Assembly: GCA_011503125.2 (NCBI GenBank) | Contig: WWBZ02000001.1 | Coordinates: 5,518,001-5,582,000, forward strand | Length of the DNA: 64,000 nt | Direction of reading: 5' to 3' | Origin: Botryosphaeria dothidea | Lineage: Eukaryota; Ascomycota; Dothideomycetes; Botryosphaeriales; Botryosphaeriaceae | In this document: positions 1 to 8,147 of the stretch, piece after piece | How positions within the stretch are numbered: the first letter of the stretch is position 1 | Layout of the letters: every line of letters starts with the position of its first letter | The notes under the pieces: generated by a model | Seen by the model: only the letters and a program-made list of their open reading frames with translations | What the model was told of the DNA's origin: nothing | The model's database searches: none | Position numbers and translations under genes: made by a program

Positions 1-1040
1 GCTGTAAATACCGTATCTTGTGATACCCGTTGTTTGAGTTTTTGGTAAGTCTGCTTTGGTTTGTATCTCTGTCTTTGCGTTCTGCTTGTACTGATCTTGT
101 TCCTTTTTCCCGTCTTGAAGATGGGCGAGAGTCGATGTTCAGACGGAAACAAAAAGGTAAACGTATGTGGAGGATGCGTAACGGCTTCACCGACGATATA
201 CGAATGAGGTTCGTGTATATGGAGGCAATGTTGACTGGTTCACTCTTGATATAGAGGACCATATCTCGAACCTGAGAGCTATTTGGAAGGGGCAGGTGTA
301 TATATGTACTGGATGGGATTGGGACGGTTTAGAAGGATTTGGATTTGGGAAATCCCTCGCGGGTATTCGAGACGCGAATGTGAAATATTCTGCGTACCAC
401 AATGAATCAGTTGATTCAAACCGCACACAGCAAGTGGGTGCCATCCTTGAAGTTTGCTGCTTGTTACATTTCTGATGTGCCCATGCTCCCGTGCTATTCG
501 CTCGCTCGCTGAAAGACTGCCGCAGCATAATGTCGACTAAGCCTAAGGCGTTCCTCGTTGGAGATTAACATGATGAATCCATGGATCCATGGGTTCCTGT
601 CGCTGTCCCATTGATCATACGGAGCGCTTTCCCACAAATTATGTGACGCTCCACTGCCAGTTTTCTTTTCCTTGAAAAGAAACCTCGGTCTTCCATGCAA
701 GCTCATAAAAACATCGTATCCTCCGTAACCCGCTCGGCATACCGGGTGAGACAAATTCACCCGACTCGAAAAGGAGAAGCCCAGACGAAGGGCCAGGGGT
801 AATACCCGAAAACGTTACCGCCATTTGAAAGAAAAAACAAAACGGAATCCCGATTCCTCGGTAACGCCGTACCACATGCCTCCCATCCGCGAGGATTTTG
901 GTGGCTCATTCGGGTATTTGCTGACAGAATACCCACGCTGCGAATCAGAAGAAGTGCTGAGCAATGCTGCTAGGCTCCTTCGTGAAGAAGAAGATCAGTA
1001 GTGACTGCAAGAAGGTAATAGGAGAATCGACTCTTTCCCC
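1..1040. other. Left-edge intergenic region, no gene seen
   Basis: Only short overlapping frames on both strands with no recognisable domain, signal peptide or splice-linked continuation. The last part before 1040 should contain the 3' untranslated region of the minus-strand MBP1-type gene that ends at 1041. I see no tRNA-like B box and no repeat. Confidence 0.5.
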
Positions 1041-3264
1041 TCACTCCGGACTCGCCTCCAACACCTCGCGCTCGCGGGCTTCTTCTAGCTCGCTCAGAAT
1101 CTCCGGAAGCATACCCTCGACGTCTTCTTCCCTGACGCCGAGCGCTCCCGTGATGAGCCGCTTGTACTCGGTCGACCGCTCACCCATACCTGCGACGCTC
1201 AGATTCTGCACGACCTCATTCACAAGGCCGCGCCGCACCCTCTGCGCGTTCTCGAGACTGAGCGCCAACCGTAGCCTCTCTCGAACGGCGGCCTCGCTCT
1301 TCTCGTTCCCATCCGGCTGCCCGTCGGCAGTTTTTCCTGCCTCTATGCGTCTCTGGAGCTCGGACTTCTGCTCCAGCTCCATCAGCGCCTCTGCTTCTCG
1401 CGCGAGTGCCTCCAGCTCCTCGTTCTGTTGTCGCGCATCCTCTTCCCACGCCGGATCGTCCAACGTGTCCCCTATCACGCTGTCTATCTCTGCGACGCCC
1501 ATTTCCCTGAGCTGCCTCTTCAAAGCGTCGACTTCGGCTTGGCGTTTCCGCATTACTCGTTCCGCGTCGGTCGCTTCTGCGTCTTTTTCTACAAGTTCCT
1601 CTTCGTATGCCGACGCCAGCGACTCGAACTTCTCGTGTAATGTCGGAGCGATCTTCGTCATCAAGGTCTGGGCGGTCTGACTACGGAACTGATGTGTCGG
1701 TGATGCGACTTGCTGCAAGGCACTGCCATTCCGCAGGCCGGGGAAAGTTGTGCTGCCATTCAGTCCGAGTCGTCCATCTGGAGCGAATGGTGACGACGAC
1801 ACTCCACGATGTCGTCCATCACGGCGGCGAGCGTTCAATTCGCGGATCAAGTCGTCGGCAGTCTCGCCCTGGTGGTTGGGAATGTCAACAGCAACATTAC
1901 GCCCAAGTAGAGCCCGGACACATTTCCTTGCGCCGTTCCTCGCAGCGATCATGATGGCCGTGTCGCCATTCTTGTCCTGAGCGTTGAGAAGACGCGTGAC
2001 TTCCTCGGGTATCCAAGTTTCGGCGAGCTTGTTGATGATGCAGTCCAAATAGTAGCGGGCGCAGGCATACTTGTTTTTGCTGCTTGTTGTCGCCGCAATA
2101 TGATGGAAGACCGTGCTGCCAAACCAGTCAGTGCGCACAACCGTGGGCTGAAGGATCTTGATCATCTGGGGCATTGTGTTCTTGTCGAAGTTGTTGGTGA
2201 ACATGACGGCACGCATGAGGGGCGTCTCGAGGTTGTTTGATAACGACTCGATGCGCGCGCCGCGGCGGAGCAGGTCTTTCACGACTTCCACATCGCCCAT
2301 GGCAGCCGCCCAGTGCATGGCTGAGTGCCCCTTTTCGTCTATCATGCGGTCCAGGTTGACGCCTGGCGGCGGTTCTGGTGCAGCAGGAAAGCGGTCCTCT
2401 GATTCCAGCAGCATGAAGTAGTCTAACAAAGCATCCGCCCAGATCTGGTGTGCGCGATCATGTGCAGACAGCTGGTCCGCATCACGCTTCCGCTTTCGTC
2501 CTCCTTGTGAGTAGTGAGAACCATGCATCAGGTCGTGCTCTTCCAACTCGGACTCGGCAATTGTGACGTTGTCAGGAGTTTCCTCATCGGCATACTGGGC
2601 ACTCTCTACCTCGTACCGGTCTTCGCTCACTTGACTGGCGGTCGCATATGGGACTGAGACTTCGTTAAGAGAGGACCTCTTGCGAACGACACGTGTTGCA
2701 GCACCCTTACCTGGCGCCCGTCGACCCGCGCTTTGGCGCGCAGCCTTAGGTCTTGACGAGGCAGCAGTAGCATGCTTTGGCGCAGGTGGGGGGCTCCTAT
2801 CGCCGGGAACGAAGTCAAAGATGGGCAGGAGCTTGTCGAGAACGCCGTTGCGCTCGGCGAGCATGCGACCATCGTTGAGTGGAATCCATGTTCCTGCAGC
2901 AGTTGTGTTAGGCGATGCTACCCGTGGCTCACCGCATCACTGACCCTGATATTTGCCATATCCACCCTGCACCTTTTCGTGCACACCCTTCTGGACCTCG
3001 CGCTCGAGGATGCGCGTGCGGGCGGGCTTGTCGAAGTCGGCGACCTTCAGGATGTGGGTTGCGTTGATCCAGTCGTCGGCGCGACGGCGCATGACATGGT
3101 TGCCCTCAACATTGAACTCATAGACGGGGACCTGTCGGCAGCGATGATGTCAGCAAAGGCGGTATGGACGCAGGCGGGGGAGCGCGCAGGCGGCGCGACG
3201 GGCGGCGGCAGCTCACGTTGCTGTAGGTGGCCGAGTAGATCCTGCCGCTGGCGTCGGGCGGCAT
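1041..3264 (-). CDS. mbp1: APSES/KilA-N DNA-binding ankyrin protein, MBF subunit (MBP1/RES2 type)
   Basis: Three exons on the minus strand: 3264-3217, 3131-2945 and 2893-1041; 695 residues. Introns of 85 and 51 nt have GT-AG ends and restore one frame. The protein starts with 16 residues of exon 1, then the APSES (KilA-N) DNA-binding domain at about residues 17-110, with [17 protein letters not shown] and [20 protein letters not shown] visible. A basic linker (GGRKRKRD, about residue 210) follows, then ankyrin repeats at about 259-293 ([17 protein letters not shown]) and 385-418 ([13 protein letters not shown]), and a charged coiled coil at about 490-590. This is the layout of yeast Mbp1 and fission yeast Res1/Res2, the DNA-binding subunits of MBF, which controls G1/S genes through ACGCGT boxes. 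The longest single open frame lacks the DNA-binding domain; the two upstream exons supply it. The promoter is shared with the divergent gene at 3818 and holds two ACGCGT sites. Family call is firm; MBP1 rather than another APSES paralogue is supported by the ankyrin and coiled-coil tail. Confidence 0.93.
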
Positions 3265-3353
3265 GATGAGATCTGAGGCCGACGGCGCGGTGGTGCGGGA
3301 TTGGCGATGCGGGCGTGTCGCAGTCGCGCGGTCTGCTGGCGACGTGTTGCGGA

Positions 3354-3359
3354 ACGCGT
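3354..3359. promoter_or_regulatory. MCB element (ACGCGT), proximal
   Basis: Perfect MluI cell-cycle box 90 nt upstream of the mbp1 start. ACGCGT is the binding site of Mbp1-type APSES proteins, so it suggests autoregulation. The hexamer occurs by chance about once per 4 kb. Confidence 0.5.
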
Positions 3360-3595
3360 AAGGACGTGCCGCTGGGTCGGCGGATGAATCTGGATCACGT
3401 GAGAAGGTGCCTGCTAGCTCATTCGTCTTTGTGTGATCCCTGCGACTGCATGCCAATCATCCTGCTGGCGCCTGCGCGGTGAGTTCTGCGAGCTGCCACG
3501 CCGCTTGTGGCCCACCATGCCACAGCCGGCGCTCGGAGACCGAGCGCTTGAAGCGACGAGCGAGGCCGCGATCCCTTCCGCGGAATTGAAAGATG

Positions 3596-3601
3596 ACGCG
3601 T
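3596..3601. promoter_or_regulatory. MCB element (ACGCGT), distal
   Basis: Second perfect ACGCGT, 332 nt upstream of the mbp1 start and 217 nt upstream of the divergent gene at 3818. Two copies within 250 bp are more than expected by chance. Confidence 0.5.
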
Positions 3602-3817
3602 CCCATAACGCCTGCGTGCGCGGCAGATGGGCTGTTGGTCACACAGACCAATGAAGTCCGACTGCGCCATGCCGAAACGACCTGATTCTCAGCCTGGTTA
3701 CGATGCTGATAAGATTATCAAATAGTACTGATGCCTTGCGTCTCCTGTTTCTTTCCTTAACCTTCCTTTCAGCCTCCCAAACCCTTCCGCTGGTGTTGGC
3801 GAAGCCTCTGTCTCGCC

Positions 3818-5707
3818 ATGCGTCTCTCCAGCCTCTCCCTCGTCTCCGGCCTGGCTGCCAGCGCAACTTTCGAAACCGCTCTCGCAAAGGCCGACTTCGG
3901 CGAGAAGCCCCCGATACCTTTGCGGAATGCTAACCATATCTTCAACGCTGTCCATTCGTCGATGCGTCAATGGGGCTCTTCGCTGAATCATAACGGCATG
4001 TCTTTCTTCCTGGCGTCCGTCGCCGAAGGAACCCAGCTCTACCATGGCAGGTCTAGCAACGAGTCCGTCAAGGGCATGGAGTGGCTTGCATTTGAGCCTG
4101 AACATGCTCTTGTTTTTGCTAGACCTCATCATGGTCCACCTCCAGGGAAGGGTAAAGGCCCTGGACGTGGCGGCCCGGGCCGCGGTCCTCCTGGACAGGG
4201 CCCACCCCCGGGACCTCCTGCAGCAAGCTCGAACTCAAAAAGCAAAACCCATCACAGATGGTGGAAGCCGCCGCCGCCGCCGCCCCCACCGCCTCATGGT
4301 GACAAGTACCATCCAGACTGGGAGCGTCCGGGCTGGGAGAAGCATCACGGAGCTGACCGTCAAGAGCCGATGAACAAGAGAGATCCTAAGGCCAAGGACA
4401 ACCAGGACAATAAGGGCGGCTACCTGCACACTTACCGCACAAAGCACACCTTATCGTTGTTGTACATTGATGGTATGTCCGCCGGCAAGACGCAAAAGGG
4501 AACTCTCGATTCCACCGATACCGTTCTACTCCAGGTCGATGCAGACGAACACAATGCCTTTATGTGGGACTTTGAGCGTGGGCAGGCGCTCTGCAATCTG
4601 ACCCGCGACGAGTGGGGTAACCGTGTTGACGGGTTCTTGCGCATGGAGATGGGCTTCGAGATCATCCTCTGCGATTTTGAGAAGCACCTGGATGTCGACC
4701 GCATCACTCAGACCAAGGGACGAGGCTCAGAAGGCCGTGGACCGCCCGGCGGACTTGGCGATCTGACTTACTACCGCGCTATTGCTAGCCGGTTCGACGG
4801 CCTTGATGGCAATCGTGTCACTGTCGATTATGACGATTTCATCACCGCTTTCACTTACGATGTTGACCTCTTCAACGGGAAACCTCTACCGCGGCTTGCT
4901 GACCTCTCGAACGAGACCCTGTCCATAATGCACAACGACGTAACGGACTTGGTCATGTCTCGCCCCTCCCCAGCATACGACAAGATTCCCACTACCACGG
5001 ACTGGCAATCGGTTGCGGACTTGGTCATCAAACGGTACTCTGATCGACTTGAATGGTTCACTTCAATCTCTGATCTCGACACGCTCCGGGCAGAATCCGA
5101 AGCACTCATCACACCTTACGTCGACTACGGCGACCGCAATAGCTCGCCTGAGATCGAACGCTGTGCTACACAGTATTTGGCGGCTTCCACCCTAGAATCC
5201 CTTCCCACCGCTCCTATTGCTGCCAAAGCCATCTACCATGTCTCACACTCTATCTGCAGCACGTTGGTGCACATCGTCAACGCCACAGACATTGACAGCG
5301 CCGGATCTGCCCTCAATGATCTGGTTTCGTATCTGCAGTGGTCAACTTGGAAGCGCTGCCGTGGCTGCAGTCCTGAAGAGGTGTGTTACATTCCGATCTG
5401 GCCCGCCGGTCGCAAGCAGGATTATGAGAATCCGCAATGCCAGAGCAGCCTCCCGAGCAATGGCGACGATTCCTACTGGGGCGGCTGGGGACGTGGTCCT
5501 CGTGGTGGGAAGAAGGGTGAGGCAGAGGCAGAGGACGACAAGTATCCACACCACTACGGAGCTCACCCTCCTCCCCCTCCCCATGGAGCCTGTCCTCCTC
5601 CCTCTTATGGAGCATATCCTCCCCCTCCTCATGGGGCATATCCTCCTCCCCCTCATGGAGCGTATCCGCCTGCGCCTCACCACGCATCATTCCCCCCCTC
5701 CTCCTAA
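3818..5707 (+). CDS. Secreted Pro/His/Gly-rich protein of unknown function; 3' end probably frameshifted
   Basis: Single exon, 629 residues as written. An N-terminal signal peptide (MRLSSLSLVSGLAASATFE) is followed by a conserved-looking block, SSLNHNGMSFFLASVAEGTQ and LYHG, then WLAFEPEHALVFARP. A low-complexity Pro/Gly/Lys insert sits at about residues 105-165. A folded part from about 200 to 540 contains LSLLYIDGMSAGKTQKGTLD and several cysteines. The C-terminus is a tandem HGAYPPPP repeat. From memory this resembles an uncharacterised secreted family of filamentous ascomycetes, but I cannot name a domain. The LYHG...EHALVFA pattern is loosely like the first motifs of ADP-ribosyltransferase-type folds; this is speculation. 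The frame ends at TAA 5705-5707, directly after a run of seven C (5692-5698), while the +1 frame continues the same Pro/Gly/His composition to a stop at 5835-5837. A one-base indel is the likely cause. Confidence 0.8.
   Translation: MRLSSLSLVSGLAASATFETALAKADFGEKPPIPLRNANHIFNAVHSSMRQWGSSLNHNGMSFFLASVAEGTQLYHGRSSNESVKGMEWLAFEPEHALVFARPHHGPPPGKGKGPGRGGPGRGPPGQGPPPGPPAASSNSKSKTHHRWWKPPPPPPPPPHGDKYHPDWERPGWEKHHGADRQEPMNKRDPKAKDNQDNKGGYLHTYRTKHTLSLLYIDGMSAGKTQKGTLDSTDTVLLQVDADEHNAFMWDFERGQALCNLTRDEWGNRVDGFLRMEMGFEIILCDFEKHLDVDRITQTKGRGSEGRGPPGGLGDLTYYRAIASRFDGLDGNRVTVDYDDFITAFTYDVDLFNGKPLPRLADLSNETLSIMHNDVTDLVMSRPSPAYDKIPTTTDWQSVADLVIKRYSDRLEWFTSISDLDTLRAESEALITPYVDYGDRNSSPEIERCATQYLAASTLESLPTAPIAAKAIYHVSHSICSTLVHIVNATDIDSAGSALNDLVSYLQWSTWKRCRGCSPEEVCYIPIWPAGRKQDYENPQCQSSLPSNGDDSYWGGWGRGPRGGKKGEAEAEDDKYPHHYGAHPPPPPHGACPPPSYGAYPPPPHGAYPPPPHGAYPPAPHHASFPPSS
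5582..5677 (+). repeat. Four tandem 24-nt units encoding (H/Y)GA(Y/C)PPPP-like octapeptides
   Basis: Units at 5582, 5606, 5630 and 5654 read HGACPPPS, YGAYPPPP, HGAYPPPP and HGAYPPAP. A degenerate unit (HYGAHPPPPP) precedes them. It forms the C-terminal tail of the secreted protein and ends just before the C7 tract. Confidence 0.9.
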
Positions 5708-5837
5708 CGGGCCTCCTCCTGCCTACGGACCTCCTCCCGGAGATTTTCCCCCTCCACCACATGGAGATTTTCCACCACCGCCGCCGCCGCCTCCTCCTCC
5801 TCCTCCTCACCCGGACCATTACGGTCCGAGGTGGTAA

Positions 5838-6579
5838 TAGTAATGGAAGAGAAGAGAGTACAGTGTAATTACATTCTTGTCGCAGCGAGATAGAGGAATT
5901 TTTTATTCAGGAGATGGAGCTTAGAATTGCATACCCCCATAGCGTTAGGATTAGTTGGAGTTGAACGAATATAGACAGTCTTGGTGTCGCGAATGCCTAC
6001 CCGACGACTCCCTGGTCATCTCGCTACACCGCACGCGGCAATGGTTGCCCGATCAGCTAGGCCCCACCCAGCAGCAGCCGAATTGCGGAGCGGACACAGT
6101 CGGCGTGGCGGCTTGCCAAGTGTTCTCGCCGAGTCCGGCGATCGCTCAGCCGGACACGCGAAGGTTGAGCAGATTTCGGCCTCACCACCTGTTCGCCGCA
6201 TCATGCCTCCTGCGCAGCGGGCGGGAGAATCACCCGAACGGGGCGAGCAGATTTCAGAATAAGGATGATGATGAGCAATTTATACGTCAACTGCGGGATC
6301 TGCCAGCGGCGCAGCGGGCGGCGTCGCGCTGGGCGCCGTTGTTGCGACGCCCGTCCGGCCGTTTCTTAAACTTGCTCAAACCCACGCGTCTCCATCGGGG
6401 ATGTGCGCCAAGGGTGGCCCGCCGTCCAACCACCAGGCCCGGTTTAAGTACCATCCACCGCAACCTCTGCTGTACACATTTTGCTCGTGCTTGCCGCTCT
6501 CCTCCAGCCTCTCCTTACCTCTGGATCCCTCGTCGGCGCTTGAACTTGATACCCGGATACCCCGCGCCGCCGATCGAAA
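5838..6579. other. Intergenic region upstream of the copper transporter
   Basis: Holds the 3' untranslated region of the secreted-protein gene and the promoter of the Ctr gene. Overlapping frames such as 5955-6806 run through the transporter exon in the wrong frame and are shadows. A TTTGCTC motif lies 94 nt before the Ctr start. Confidence 0.5.
6480..6486 (+). promoter_or_regulatory. Mac1/CuRE-like element (TTTGCTC) upstream of the Ctr gene
   Basis: TTTGCTC matches the core of the yeast Mac1 copper-response element found in copper-uptake promoters. Only one clear copy is seen, whereas yeast sites usually work in pairs, so the assignment is tentative. Confidence 0.3.
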
Positions 6580-7610
6580 ATGGACATGAGCTCTATGTCG
6601 GGCATGTCGATGTCGGCAACATCGTCAATGGCCATGGCCATGTCATCGACGGGTACTGCTGCAGCTGCTTCCGCGACAAGCAGCTCCATGTCCGGGATGG
6701 ATATGTCTTCGATGGACATGGGCACTGGAGACTGCAAAGTTTCGGTAAGGCGCCCCTTTTGCCGTTGATATCCCTGCCACAAGTGCACTTATGGACTATA
6801 TCCTAACATTGCATAGATGCTGTGGAACTGGTACACAATCGATGCCTGTATGTGAACACCTTTCTCTCAGAGCTGTTGGGACACCGCTGGACCCTGGCGA
6901 CCCAACCCAGTGGACATCAGACCATGGAACAAAACCAGAGATGCCGAAATGCATGTTCACAATATCTAACTCAATCGGCATAGGCTTCCTCGCACAGTCA
7001 TGGCACATTACATCCCGCGGCATGTTTGCCGGTTCCTGTATCGGCGTGATTCTGATGGTCATGCTGCTCGAATTCCTCCGCCGCACCGCAAAAGAATATG
7101 ACCGCCTACTCCTGAGGCAACACCAACGCGCCATATTTGCGGAGACCTTTTCGTCCGGTAGCTCTACGCCGCAAAGAGCTCCTGCGCCTCCCGCAGCGGC
7201 TCAGACCAACTGCTGCGATGGCGCAGATTCCATCGAAAGCGAGAACAACGACCCTAAGTCTGCTCCCGCAGTGATGACCGCTGCCAGAAGCGCCGCTTTC
7301 CCCGCAAGGAGAGCCACAAGGTTCAGGCCGAATGTCATGCAGCAGACGATTAGAGCATTGCTTCACATGCTGCAGTTCGCTCTTGCGTACTTCGTCATGC
7401 TGCTGGCCATGTACTACAACGGGTACTTGATCATCTGCATCTTCATTGGCGCTTTCCTCGGCGCCTTCATCTTTTCGTGGGAGAGCGTAGAAGTGGCGGT
7501 AGGAGGCAGTGGAATGTAAGCCCATCATACTGTCATCCTGCTCTATACTGTGGATTCTAACTTTAAACGACAGTGAAGTACAGGAAGACCCTACTGTGTG
7601 CTGCGGTTAA
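6580..7610 (+). CDS. Ctr-family high-affinity copper transporter
   Basis: Four exons: 6580-6744, 6817-6847, 6984-7515 and 7574-7610; 254 residues. The N-terminus is methionine-rich (MDMSSMSGMSMS and MSGMDMSSMDMG), the copper-collecting part of Ctr proteins. Splicing joins DCKVS to MLWNWYTIDAC and FLAQSWHITSRGMFAGSCIG, the conserved first membrane segment. The second segment carries the pore motif MxxxM (MLLAM in FVMLLAMYYNGY) and the third a GxxxG (GAFLGAFIF). Without the last intron (58 nt, GTAAGC...CAG) the frame stops after GGSGM; with it the protein ends EVQEDPTVCCG, giving the Cys-Cys tail typical of fungal Ctr proteins. A long cytosolic loop of about 95 residues separates segments 1 and 2. 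The methionine-rich N-terminus suggests a plasma-membrane importer; a vacuolar Ctr2-like role cannot be excluded. Confidence 0.9.
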
Positions 7611-8147
7611 GAGAGGGCTGTGTGAGGGTTGGAGGTTGTGGATGAAAGGATACCATATTTAAAATTAATGACAGACCATATAATGATCCATGCCCGCTTT
7701 CTTCGAGCGGACCTCATGTAATGATGTGATGATGGAACTACAGTCAGTAATCCTGTATGGAAACGTGTTGTACTAATGGCGTTGGATTGGTGGAGATGAG
7801 CCCGGCCGTAAGAACATGTCTCTGTGAGAACTTCTACCTTCGAACAGGGCGAATACAGCCAGACATTCCAGAAGGCCTTGGCGTCTCATGGATAGTGCTA
7901 TGAAATGGTCATTCCCGAATTGGAGACGGGACAATGCATGACCCTAGAGGCGGAAACCACCGGAGATTGCCCGGATCTCCAGGACGCGTGAACAAAAGTC
8001 CCGACACTGGAGCTTATGCGGTGACTCAAGCTTCCGCAGCATCCACACCAAACCAGCCCCGCCTGCAGAGCTCAGTGCCTGCTGCCGCCACCTCCGCGAC
8101 CGCTCTCCACGAAGACCGCCAGCGCTTTCGTGCATCCGGCCGCAACA
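7611..8147. other. Intergenic region with the trpC promoter
   Basis: No gene seen. The segment holds the Ctr 3' untranslated region and the trpC promoter with a TGACTCA site at 8022. The frame starting at 7934 is out of frame with trpC. Confidence 0.5.
8022..8028 (+). promoter_or_regulatory. Gcn4/CpcA-type element (TGACTCA) upstream of trpC
   Basis: Perfect TGACTCA palindrome 120 nt before the trpC start. This is the site bound by Gcn4/CpcA/CPC1, which raises amino-acid biosynthesis genes under starvation (cross-pathway control). Motif, distance and target gene all fit. Confidence 0.65.

Larger units (their letters stand above)
3265..3817. promoter_or_regulatory. Bidirectional promoter between mbp1 and the secreted proline-rich protein gene
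   Basis: The two flanking start codons point away from each other across about 550 bp, so this segment must serve both. It contains two ACGCGT hexamers, listed separately. The small open frames inside it look like chance. Confidence 0.7.

Noticed and set aside
5217..5837. Open frame of 206 codons overlapping the 3' end of the secreted-protein gene
   Set aside because: Most of it is the +1 shadow of that gene. Only the part after the C7 tract has protein-like composition, so it is read as the shifted tail rather than a separate gene.
5955..6806. 283-codon frame across the Ctr promoter and first exon
   Set aside because: It reads through the first transporter exon in the wrong frame and has no recognisable feature before it.
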